A stretch of DNA of 5,305 nucleotides from Pseudomonadota bacterium (GTDB taxonomy: Bacteria > Pseudomonadota > Alphaproteobacteria > Rhizobiales > Hyphomicrobiaceae), in NCBI GenBank assembly GCA_023392135.1, contig JAEVZQ010000321.1, positions 1 to 5,305 of the forward strand, in the 5' to 3' direction. Position 1 is the stretch's first letter. Each line of letters begins with the position of its first letter. Positions 1 to 5,305 of the stretch are shown in pieces. The position numbers and the translations under genes were made by a program. The notes below the pieces were generated by a model. It saw only the letters and a list, made by a program, of their open reading frames with translations. It made no database searches and had not been told where the DNA came from.

Positions 1-1005
1 GCGCCCTTCGATGGGGTAGCCGGGATCGTTGTAGCCGGGAGACGAGGGGTGCCCCGTCACCACATGGCGATCGACGATGGCTTCATCCTCGGGCGTCCAG
101 GTCACAGCCAGCGCGCCGAGATAGGGCCTCCACTGGTCCAGCGTGCGTGGTCCGGCGATGACGGACGAGATGGCCTTGTTATTCAGCACCCAGGCCACGG
201 CGAAGGCGATCAGCGGGATACCGCGCGCGTCCGCATGCGCCTTCAGTGCCTCTGCAATTTCGATCGACTCTGGCCGCCACTCCGTCTCCATCATGCGCTT
301 GTCCTGGCGGGCTGCGCGGCTGCCGGGCTCGGGCGTCGCATTGAGCCGGTACTTGCCGCTCAACACGCCACGCGCAATCGGGCTGTACGGGACCACGCCG
401 AGGTTGAAGGCCCGGGCGGCCGGCAGCACTTCCACCTCCGGCTGACGGTTCATTAGATTGTAGTAGGGCTGCAGCGCCACCGGCTCGGGCTCGCCCAGCG
501 CGCGGCAGAGATGGCAGATGTGCGCGATCTGCCAAGCGCGGACGTTCGACAGTGCCCAATGCCGGATCTTGCCCTGGCGGATGAGGTCGCCGAAGGTGCG
601 GACGACTTCCTCCCATGGCGTCCTCCGATCGACGCGGTGGGTGTAGTAAATGTCGATGGTGTCTGTCCTCAGCCGCCTGAGACTCGCTTCCACCGCCTGC
701 ATCACGTGGATGCGTGACAGGCCGCGCTCGTTGATGCCTTTGCAGCCGACCGGCTGCGCCACCTTGGTGGCGAGGATGATGCCATTGCGCCGCCCCTCCA
801 GCGCGCGGCCGAGGATCTCCTCGGAGCGGCCGTCCGTGTAGACGTTGGCCGTGTCGATGAAGTTGACGCCGTGCTCCAGCGCATCATCGATGATCCGCTG
901 GGCCTCCGGTTCGGCCGTCGGCCCGCCGAAGTTCATGGTGCCGAGGCACAGCTCACTGACCTTGATGCCGGACCGGCCCAGTACGCGGTAGCGCATCTCT
1001 GCCAT
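1..1005 (-). CDS. Aldo/keto reductase, C-terminus cut by window edge
   Basis: Cytosolic NAD(P)H-dependent oxidoreductase of the aldo/keto reductase superfamily, expected to reduce aldehydes or ketones (or run in reverse); the substrate cannot be read from sequence. The frame is open for 335 codons from the ATG at 1005 to base 1, with no stop inside the window. The N-terminus has the usual MRYRVLGRSGIKVSELCLGT opening. The catalytic tetrad is complete: D51 and Y56 in NFIDTANVY, K81 in LATKV, and H123 in IYYTHRVD. The later GKIRHWALSNV stretch (residues 145-155), the PYYNLMNR stretch near 180-187 and VPYSPIARGVLSGKY (205-219) fit the TIM barrel, and SVIAGPRTLDQ (281-291) fits the cofactor-binding end. 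Families of this type run about 320-350 residues, so only a few residues are missing. The start is supported by GAGAGG (minus strand, 1012-1017) six bases upstream; a second ATG at residue 4 is less well spaced. It is the third gene in a minus-strand series after the nitrilase and the TusA-like gene, 91 bases below the latter. Confidence 0.95.
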   Translation of the reverse strand, partial: MAEMRYRVLGRSGIKVSELCLGTMNFGGPTAEPEAQRIIDDALEHGVNFIDTANVYTDGRSEEILGRALEGRRNGIILATKVAQPVGCKGINERGLSRIHVMQAVEASLRRLRTDTIDIYYTHRVDRRTPWEEVVRTFGDLIRQGKIRHWALSNVRAWQIAHICHLCRALGEPEPVALQPYYNLMNRQPEVEVLPAARAFNLGVVPYSPIARGVLSGKYRLNATPEPGSRAARQDKRMMETEWRPESIEIAEALKAHADARGIPLIAFAVAWVLNNKAISSVIAGPRTLDQWRPYLGALAVTWTPEDEAIVDRHVVTGHPSSPGYNDPGYPIEGR

Positions 1006-1009
1006 GGCG

Positions 1010-1017
1010 TTCCTCTC
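1010..1017 (-). promoter_or_regulatory. Ribosome binding site of the aldo/keto reductase
   Basis: The minus strand reads GAGAGGAA here. The GAGAGG core ends six bases before the ATG at 1005, a normal Shine-Dalgarno distance. It favours that ATG over the one three codons later. Confidence 0.7.
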
Positions 1018-1096
1018 GTCGGGTAAGGGTTTCTCAGCTCAGCTTACATCACCGCCACCGATCCTGAACCGCGATCCCGGCGGGCGGGGCGGCAGC

Positions 1097-1321
1097 TCAC
1101 ACATGCCGGATCAGGAAGCGATAGACGCCGCTCTGCTCGGAATGCTCGACCATCTCGTTGCCGGTTGACTGACAGAACGCCTGAAAATCGGCAACGGCGC
1201 CCGGATCGGTGGCGAGAACCTCGAGCGTGCCACCCTTCGGAACCTCGGAAATGGCCTTCTTCGCTTTCAGAATTGGCAGTGGGCAGTTCAAACCTTTCGT
1301 GTCGAGTATCTTGTCGGCCAT
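1097..1321 (-). CDS. TusA/SirA-family sulfur-carrier protein
   Basis: Small cytosolic protein of 74 residues in the TusA/SirA/YedF family, which carries persulfide sulfur on a conserved cysteine, for example for tRNA thiolation, molybdenum cofactor supply or sulfur oxidation. The hallmark CPxP motif is present in GLNCPLPILKAKKAI: C13, P14, P16, followed by KK and a helix. The rest (TLEVLATDPGAVADFQAFC) matches the family's beta-alpha-beta-alpha-beta-beta fold, and length is typical (70-85). A second cysteine, C50, lies in the DFQAFC helix. The frame stays open upstream to an ATG at 1426, but those 35 extra residues look unlike the family, and GGAG (minus strand, 1328-1331) lies six bases before the ATG at 1321, so that start is chosen. 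No TusBCDE, Dsr, Hdr or rhodanese partner is visible. Neighbours are the nitrilase upstream and the aldo/keto reductase downstream, same strand. It could be TusA itself or a paralogue; the gene symbol is left open. Confidence 0.93.
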   Translation of the reverse strand: MADKILDTKGLNCPLPILKAKKAISEVPKGGTLEVLATDPGAVADFQAFCQSTGNEMVEHSEQSGVYRFLIRHV

Positions 1322-1327
1322 CGATTT

Positions 1328-1333
1328 CTCCAG
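1328..1333 (-). promoter_or_regulatory. Ribosome binding site of the TusA-like gene
   Basis: The minus strand reads CTGGAG, with GGAG ending six bases before the ATG at 1321. This decides between that start and the in-frame ATG at 1426, whose extension would not match the TusA family. Confidence 0.7.
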
Positions 1334-1356
1334 AAGAGCAGGGCAGGCAACTCGGT

Positions 1357-1378
1357 CATATTCGCCGGTGCGTATATG
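1357..1378. promoter_or_regulatory. Imperfect dyad, possible operator for the TusA-like gene
   Basis: A 22-base element with outer arms CATAT/ATATG and inner arms CGC/GCG, one T-T mismatch between them and a four-base centre, so eight of nine arm pairs match. It ends 36 bases upstream of the TusA-like ATG and overlaps the candidate -10 hexamer, which is where a repressor would bind. Seen directly: the symmetry. Inferred: the operator role. It could also fold as a short hairpin in the transcript. Confidence 0.35.
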
Positions 1379-1400
1379 CCAGGAGAGCCCGCCGCGTCGA
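1371..1400 (-). promoter_or_regulatory. Candidate sigma70-like promoter for the TusA-like gene
   Basis: On the minus strand, TCGACG (1395-1400, four of six against TTGACA) is followed after 18 bases by TATACG (1371-1376, four of six against TATAAT). Transcription would begin near 1364, giving a leader of about 43 bases. The match is modest and alphaproteobacterial promoters are loosely conserved, so this is only a candidate. Confidence 0.25.
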
Positions 1401-1479
1401 GATGGGTGCCGGGGCGAATAGCGCATAGCAGACGCCGAGCGGGAAAACAGATGAGCTGCGGGCCGGTGGCCGTGCCCAT

Positions 1480-2436
1480 CTACTCGCTGTCACCAAGCGC
1501 GTTCGACTCGGAGATGAAGCTCACTGGATACTGCGGGCGCTCATCCACGATAAGCTTGAAAACGTCCGGTCGCGAGTAGTGTCCCACGGCGTCGAAATCC
1601 AGCCTGCTGCGCGGCACCTCGGCGAGATCGAGATCGGCGTAGATGATGGTTTCTTCATCGAACACCGGCCCGGCGAGGACTTTGCCAAGCGGATCGATAA
1701 TGCAGCTTCCCCCTCGCATGAGAACGTGATCCGCCTCCACGTCAGCAGCGAGCGCGTAATCCGCCGGATAGTCGCGGCGCCGGTTCATCTGACAGGCAGA
1801 GAGCACGAAGCAGCGCCCCTCCAGCGCGATGTGCTGCATCGTCGGCAGCCAGGTCGGCCGATCATCTGCTGTCGGAGCGCAGTAGAGGCCGATGCCCTTG
1901 GAGTACATTGCCGTCCGTAGCAGCGGCATATAATTCTCCCAGCAGATCACTGCACCGAGCCGACCGTGGGGCGTGTCGAAGACGGGCAGGGTGGAGCCGT
2001 CGCCGAAGCCCCAGATGAGGCGTTCGCTTGCGGTCGGCATGAGCTTGCGATGCTTGCCCAGCAATTCTCCTTTCGGGGAGAAAAAGAGAACCGTGCAGTA
2101 GAGCGTACCCTGGTCGCGCTCGATCACCCCGATGACCACGTGGACGGCGCTCTCGCGTGCGACAGCGCCCAAACGTGCCGTTGCCGGACCTGGCACCTCG
2201 ATCGCGCTAGCCCAGTAGCGGCGAAAGTCCTCGCGTCCCTCCGGATTGCGCTGGCCGACACGGCAGCCGAAGTCCAGTCCCTTGGGGTAGCCGGAGACGA
2301 ACGCTTCAGGGAAGACCAGCAATTTTGCGCCGCCAGAAGCCGCCTCGGCGATCAGGCGCTCGGCCTTGGCGACAGTGGCTTCGCAATCGAAAACGACGGA
2401 GCTGGCTTGGATAACGGCTGCTTTCAAACAGGACAC
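1480..2436 (-). CDS. Nitrilase (carbon-nitrogen hydrolase superfamily)
   Basis: Cytosolic enzyme of 318 residues expected to hydrolyse a nitrile directly to a carboxylic acid and ammonia. The Glu-Lys-Cys triad is complete: E44 in [15 protein letters not shown]131 in GKHRKLMPT, and C165 in [14 protein letters not shown]. The [15 protein letters not shown] stretch (134-148) with the second glutamate E138, the [10 protein letters not shown] context, and [12 protein letters not shown] (282-293) are typical of true nitrilases (branch 1: aliphatic, arylaceto- and cyanoalanine nitrilases and cyanide hydratases) rather than amidases or ureidopropionases. Length is at the short end of the usual 300-370, with a short tail after VGHYSRPD. 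The start is GTG at 2436: an in-frame TGA lies only four codons upstream, and TGAGG sits ten bases ahead, so no longer form is possible. The exact nitrile cannot be told from sequence. First gene of the minus-strand series; its TAG stop is 158 bases before the TusA-like start. Confidence 0.95.
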   Translation of the reverse strand: MSCLKAAVIQASSVVFDCEATVAKAERLIAEAASGGAKLLVFPEAFVSGYPKGLDFGCRVGQRNPEGREDFRRYWASAIEVPGPATARLGAVARESAVHVVIGVIERDQGTLYCTVLFFSPKGELLGKHRKLMPTASERLIWGFGDGSTLPVFDTPHGRLGAVICWENYMPLLRTAMYSKGIGLYCAPTADDRPTWLPTMQHIALEGRCFVLSACQMNRRRDYPADYALAADVEADHVLMRGGSCIIDPLGKVLAGPVFDEETIIYADLDLAEVPRSRLDFDAVGHYSRPDVFKLIVDERPQYPVSFISESNALGDSE

Positions 2437-2445
2437 GGGGGTCGT

Positions 2446-2451
2446 ACCTCA
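2446..2451 (-). promoter_or_regulatory. Ribosome binding site of the nitrilase, fixing a GTG start
   Basis: The minus strand reads TGAGGT, with GAGG ending ten bases before the GTG at 2436. The TGA in it (2449-2451) is also an in-frame stop, so translation cannot begin further upstream and the GTG is the only reasonable start. Confidence 0.6.
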
Positions 2452-2690
2452 GAACAATGCGCGGATGTTGGTGACCGCGTGAATTGGCGGCGGCGAGCGT
2501 ATCGGAGTGATGCGCTGGGCCCGACGATACCGCCGCGAGGCTCGTTCAGCCAGAGATTATGGCCGACGCTCGCTTGGGGCCTGCGCGGGGCTGCCTATTC
2601 TGAGATCCGACCGCGATAATGTCACAGTTCGGCAACAGGTGATGGATAGCGTTGTGCACTTCCCGGCGGATTACCCCCTTGCAGGTTCAA

Positions 2691-2702
2691 TCCCGGCCGG
2701 GA
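2691..2702. repeat. Perfect 12-base palindrome with a third half-site upstream
   Basis: TCCCGGCCGGGA is its own reverse complement. The half-site TCCCGGC recurs at 2661-2667, exactly 30 bases upstream, close to three helical turns. The upstream copy can also pair with the right arm: CACT(T)CCCGGC at 2657-2667 against GCCGGGAGTG at 2696-2705, ten pairs with one bulged T. This is either a regulator-binding array or an RNA switch between two hairpins. In GC-rich DNA such symmetry also arises by chance, so the functional call is an inference. Confidence 0.4.
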
Positions 2703-2726
2703 GTGGTGAGTACGACCTGCCTTCGG

Positions 2727-2758
2727 TGCTTGCCCTCGAGCGGGGCGGGTGGCAAGCA
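2727..2758 (+). repeat. Inverted repeat / hairpin in the transporter leader
   Basis: The arms TGCTTGCC (2727-2734) and GGCAAGCA (2751-2758) are perfectly complementary over eight pairs, with a 16-base loop rich in G. A run of five T follows 29 bases later (2788-2792), too far for a simple intrinsic terminator. It lies upstream of both candidate transporter starts and so would be in the 5' leader if transcription begins further left. It could be a leader structure affecting expression or a protein-binding site. Confidence 0.4.
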
Positions 2759-2832
2759 TCCCGGGGGGGAGGCTTTGCGAGTCGGGCTTTTTGGCCGCGT
2801 TATGAATGACCACGCTTCCGAGCCACGCCCCA

Positions 2833-2841
2833 GGGGAGGGG
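2833..2841 (+). promoter_or_regulatory. Possible ribosome binding site for the transporter
   Basis: GGGGAGGGG contains GGAGG (2835-2839), 13 bases before the ATG at 2853, longer than ideal. The other purine-rich tract, GGGGGGGAGG at 2763-2772, is 29 bases from the ATG at 2802 and only two from an in-frame TTG at 2775. The 2853 start is therefore the better supported, but not decisively. Confidence 0.4.
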
Positions 2842-2852
2842 CCGGATCACGT

Positions 2853-5180
2853 ATGCCCGAGCACGGCACGCCACAACGCTCGTTTGCCCTGAGCTTCGGC
2901 CTCGACCGGCTTGGCCTCGTCGCGCTGAAAGCTCCGCTGGCGTCGGCGCTTCTCATCCTGCTCTTGAGCGCATTGGCGATCATTGGTGCCATGCGGCTCA
3001 AGGTCGATGACTCGCTTTCCGAGCTTTTTCGCACCGACACGCCGGAATTCCACCAATACGAGGAAATCGACCGGCGATTCCCGTCCAGCGAGTATGACGT
3101 CCTCGCCGTGGTCGAGGGACCGCACCTGCTCGCCAAGCCTCAGCTCGAGGCGTTCTCGAACGCCGTCATCGATCTGCAACTTGCAGACGGTGTCGACGGG
3201 CTCGTCTCCATGCTTTCGGCCCGCGGCAAGCCGGATGCGACCGGCTATGCGCCGCCGATCGTCCCTGACGAGCTTCCCGACGGCGCCGAATACGACGCGA
3301 TGATAGAGGCGTTGCGCGCCAATGACATCGTTGCGGGCAAGTTTCTCTCCGATGATGGTCAGCTGGCCCTCATCGTCATGTCGCTCGACCGGCACGTGGT
3401 CGAGGAGCGGGGCGCCAAGGAAGTCATCGGCAGTATTCTCGCATCAGCGGAGCAGTCGCTGAAGGGCTCGGGCCTCTCGGTGAAGCTCACTGGTGCGCCC
3501 GTCATGCAGCTCGAGATCCGCAACGCGGTCGAGCGCGACAGGCTCATCTATAACGGACTGGGTTTTCTGGTCGGCGCCGGTATTGCCTTCCTGTTCTTCC
3601 GCCGCCTGTCGCTGACGCTGATCGCGGTGCTCGGTCCGTCAATCGCGATCCTGTGGACGCTGGGCGTGGTCGGCGCGCTCGACTTCCGTCTCAACCTGTT
3701 CATCAACGTGCTGACGCCGCTCATTTTGGTGTCCGGCTTCTCCGATTCGATGCACCTGGTATTCTCGATCCGCCGGGACATCATGGCCGGCGTCGACCGG
3801 GTGACGGCGGCGCGCAATGCCGTGCTGGACGTGGCCCCGGCCTGCCTTCTGACGGCGATGAATGCGTGTCTCGCGCTGATCTCGTTTTCCTGGGCGGAGT
3901 CGGCGCTGATCCGCACGTTCGGCAAAGCGGCGCTGCTGGCGGTGGGCACAAGCTACATCGCAGTCGCCGTGGTGGTGCCGACGCTGGCAGCGCTGCTCAT
4001 CCGGCGTGAGAAGGCACCGGTTGCAATTCCCGCCGAGCAGCGGAGCGACGGCGTCGGGCTCCTCACGCGTTTGTCCGACTGGATCGTCCACCGCATCTCG
4101 ATCCGGCCGGTGGTGTATTTCCTCCTCGGTCTCACCGCGGTCGTTGCCACGGGGCTCGCCTACGCGCAGCTCGAGCCGCACTACCGGCTCGCCGATCAGG
4201 TGCCGGACAAGGAGCATGCACTCGCCGCCACGGATCGCCTCGACCAGAAGCTGACGGGCGCGAACCCCGTCCACGTGATGATCGAGCTCAACGGCGGGCA
4301 TTCGCTCTACGATGCCGCCACCTTCGAGGTCATTGCTCGTGCACATACCGTGCTGGAGAAAGTGGCCGGGCTCGGTAACGTCTGGTCCGTCGACAGCCTG
4401 CGCCGTTGGCTGGCCGAGGCCGGCGACGACCGCATCGAGACCGTGAAATCCTACATCGGCGTTCTGCCGGAGCATCTCGTGCGGAGGTTCATCGACAAGG
4501 ACGAGAAGGCAGTGCTGGTGACGGGCCGGCTGCCCGACGTCGACGCCAGCGAGATCCTGCCGGTGCTCGAGAAGATCGACCAGGCGCTCGAGCCCATCCG
4601 GCAGGAGTTCCGGGATTACGAGATCACCGTGACCGGCTTGCCGGCCATCGCCGCGCGCAACTCTGCCAAGCTCATCTGGGAGCTGAATATCGGTCTCGTC
4701 GGCGACATGTTCGTCATTTTCATTTTCCTCGGGATTGCCCTGCGCTCGGTTCTGGCCAGCGTCACTAGCATCCTGCCGTCACTGTTTCCGATCTTCGCAA
4801 CGGGCGCGCTGCTCTGGGCAACAGGCGAGGGGCTGCAGTTTGCCTCCATAATCGCCATCACGGTGGCGTTCGCTCTGGCGATCGATTCGACGATCCACTT
4901 CCTCAATCGCTTCCGGATCGAGGAAACGCGGATCGGTCCAGGTCCCGGCAATGCGTCGGCAGCGCTCGTCGCCACCATGCACCACATCGGGCCCGTGATC
5001 GTGCTGACGACGATCGTGCTGGCGCTGGGGCTCGGCGTGACCGTGCTTTCACACCTGCCGTCGCTCCGGCTGTTCGGGCGGCTTGCTGCGGTCTGCCTGT
5101 TCGCATCACTGATCGGTCAGCTCGTCATCTTGCCGGCGACCATCGCCCTCTATCGCCGGTATATCCCGCTGAGGGCGTGA
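2853..5180 (+). CDS. RND/MMPL-family transporter, twelve membrane segments
   Basis: Inner-membrane exporter of the RND superfamily, MMPL branch (COG1033 type), 775 residues from the ATG at 2853. The protein is two homologous halves. Segment 1 (about 26-47) is followed by a large periplasmic domain (48-232) and segments 2-6 (235-383); segment 7 (418-438), a second periplasmic domain (439-609) and segments 8-12 (612-767) repeat the plan. Each half has the charged residue expected for proton coupling in its fourth segment: D298 in SGFSDSMHLVF and D678 in AIDSTIHFLNRF. LKVDDSLSELF after segment 1 is typical of the family, which exports lipids, hopanoids and other hydrophobic molecules; the cargo here is unknown. 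No membrane-fusion partner or outer-membrane channel is visible. The start is uncertain: 2853 has GGGGAGGGG upstream, though at a long 11-13 bases; ATG at 2802 gives 792 residues without a binding site; the frame is open to 2652. A thioesterase gene follows after 25 bases. Confidence 0.93.
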   Translation: MPEHGTPQRSFALSFGLDRLGLVALKAPLASALLILLLSALAIIGAMRLKVDDSLSELFRTDTPEFHQYEEIDRRFPSSEYDVLAVVEGPHLLAKPQLEAFSNAVIDLQLADGVDGLVSMLSARGKPDATGYAPPIVPDELPDGAEYDAMIEALRANDIVAGKFLSDDGQLALIVMSLDRHVVEERGAKEVIGSILASAEQSLKGSGLSVKLTGAPVMQLEIRNAVERDRLIYNGLGFLVGAGIAFLFFRRLSLTLIAVLGPSIAILWTLGVVGALDFRLNLFINVLTPLILVSGFSDSMHLVFSIRRDIMAGVDRVTAARNAVLDVAPACLLTAMNACLALISFSWAESALIRTFGKAALLAVGTSYIAVAVVVPTLAALLIRREKAPVAIPAEQRSDGVGLLTRLSDWIVHRISIRPVVYFLLGLTAVVATGLAYAQLEPHYRLADQVPDKEHALAATDRLDQKLTGANPVHVMIELNGGHSLYDAATFEVIARAHTVLEKVAGLGNVWSVDSLRRWLAEAGDDRIETVKSYIGVLPEHLVRRFIDKDEKAVLVTGRLPDVDASEILPVLEKIDQALEPIRQEFRDYEITVTGLPAIAARNSAKLIWELNIGLVGDMFVIFIFLGIALRSVLASVTSILPSLFPIFATGALLWATGEGLQFASIIAITVAFALAIDSTIHFLNRFRIEETRIGPGPGNASAALVATMHHIGPVIVLTTIVLALGLGVTVLSHLPSLRLFGRLAAVCLFASLIGQLVILPATIALYRRYIPLRA

Positions 5181-5205
5181 AGTCTGCGGCCGGCATATCA
5201 GTCGA

Positions 5206-5305
5206 ATGACCCATTCCATCACAGCGCCGTTGTTTTCCTCGCCGTTGGCCATCGACGAGGCTTGGATCGACTACAACGGCCATCTCAACATGGCCTATTA
5301 CAACG
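5206..5305 (+). CDS. Hotdog-fold acyl-CoA thioesterase, N-terminal part
   Basis: The first 33 codons of a gene that runs off the right edge. The translation carries IDEAWIDYNGHLNMAYYN at residues 16-33, the signature opening of 4-hydroxybenzoyl-CoA-thioesterase-like (4HBT/YbgC-type) hotdog proteins. D22 in the DYNGHLN motif lines up with the catalytic aspartate, followed by G25, H26 and N28. Such enzymes hydrolyse acyl-CoA to free acid and CoA in the cytosol. The particular acyl group cannot be told from this fragment; carnitine/betaine-pathway thioesterases share this opening. The gene starts 25 bases after the transporter stop on the same strand, with no terminator between, so co-transcription is likely. 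No clear Shine-Dalgarno is seen in the 25-base gap; expression may rely on coupling to the gene before it. The family call is firm on the motif, the role is inferred. Confidence 0.85.
   Translation, partial: MTHSITAPLFSSPLAIDEAWIDYNGHLNMAYYN

Larger units (their letters stand above)
2437..2852. other. Divergent intergenic region without a convincing gene
   Basis: This stretch lies between the leftward nitrilase and the rightward transporter and should hold promoters for both. No reading frame on either strand gives a protein-like sequence: the translations are rich in arginine, glycine and proline and carry no motif. The left part (2437-2640) shows no strong promoter hexamers or repeats that I can defend. 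The right part carries a palindrome with an extra half-site (2661-2702), a hairpin (2727-2758) and a T-run (2788-2792). The transporter frame is open back to 2652, so part of the right end could be coding if an unusual start is used. Confidence 0.6.

Noticed and set aside
1023..1096. GC-rich partial inverted repeat between the TusA-like gene and the aldo/keto reductase (CCGCC...GGCGG on the minus strand)
   Set aside because: The stem is short and interrupted and no T-run follows, so it is not a credible terminator; the repeated GGATCG there is direct, not inverted.
1288..1479. A 63-codon frame on the minus strand whose ATG directly follows the nitrilase stop (TAGATG)
   Set aside because: The position suggests coupling, but the translation has no recognisable domain, overlaps the TusA-like gene out of frame and ends inside it. 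Most likely chance.
2574..2601. TTGGGG and TATTCT spaced 16 bases apart, a possible promoter for the transporter
   Set aside because: Only three of six and four of six matches. In a 400-base region this is expected by chance, so I do not list it as a feature.
1966..2619. A 217-codon open frame on the plus strand across the nitrilase start
   Set aside because: It runs antisense to conserved nitrilase motifs and into the intergenic region, with no protein-like features of its own.
2681..2704. GGTTCAATCC, matching the T-loop consensus of a tRNA, with a near-complete T-stem
   Set aside because: The T-stem has an A-G mismatch, no matching acceptor, D or anticodon arms lie at the right distance upstream, and the bases are better explained by the palindrome at 2691-2702. 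A tRNA remnant cannot be excluded but is not supported.
2507..2809. A 100-codon frame on the plus strand in the divergent region
   Set aside because: Arginine- and glycine-rich, with no clear binding site and no recognisable motif. It overlaps the transporter's upstream region in another frame.
3639..4475. A 278-codon open frame on the minus strand inside the transporter
   Set aside because: Antisense shadow of a high-GC gene: the translation is rich in R, H, Q and D, has no motif, and the opposite strand clearly encodes membrane segments.

Overview
The window looks like chromosomal DNA of a high-GC alphaproteobacterium, most likely of the Rhizobiales/Hyphomicrobiales type. This rests on the strong G/C preference at third codon positions and on the general look of the proteins; no rRNA or other phylogenetic marker is present, so it is an inference. 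Nothing resembles an insertion sequence, phage, CRISPR array or tRNA. Coding density is ordinary, with one gene-poor stretch between two divergent gene groups.

Left block, minus strand (read from about 2436 down to 1): a branch-1-type nitrilase (GTG start at 2436), a small TusA-family sulfur-carrier protein (start at 1321), and an aldo/keto reductase (start at 1005) whose last residues run off the left edge. All three have readable ribosome binding sites and all the expected catalytic residues. Gaps of 158 and 91 bases separate them, so they could be one transcript. However, the gap before the TusA-like gene carries a promoter-like pair of hexamers overlapped by an imperfect dyad, so that gene may have its own promoter.

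Middle, 2437-2852: a divergent intergenic region of about 400 bases with no convincing gene. It contains a 12-base perfect palindrome (2691-2702) with an extra half-site one 30-base step upstream, and an 8-bp perfect hairpin (2727-2758) followed by a T-run (2788-2792). These lie just upstream of the transporter gene and are the best candidates for regulatory DNA or a structured leader.

Right block, plus strand: an RND/MMPL-family membrane transporter of about 775 residues, with two homologous halves and twelve predicted membrane segments. It is followed 25 bases later by the start of a hotdog-fold acyl-CoA thioesterase that runs off the right edge. The pair is probably co-transcribed. A lipid or acyl-chain theme is a reasonable inference, since MMPL proteins often move lipids and the thioesterase would release acyl groups from CoA.

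I see no clearly new multi-gene system. The points most worth a second look are the regulatory-looking symmetry in the two intergenic regions, the nitrilase/TusA/aldo-keto reductase grouping, and the transporter-thioesterase pair.
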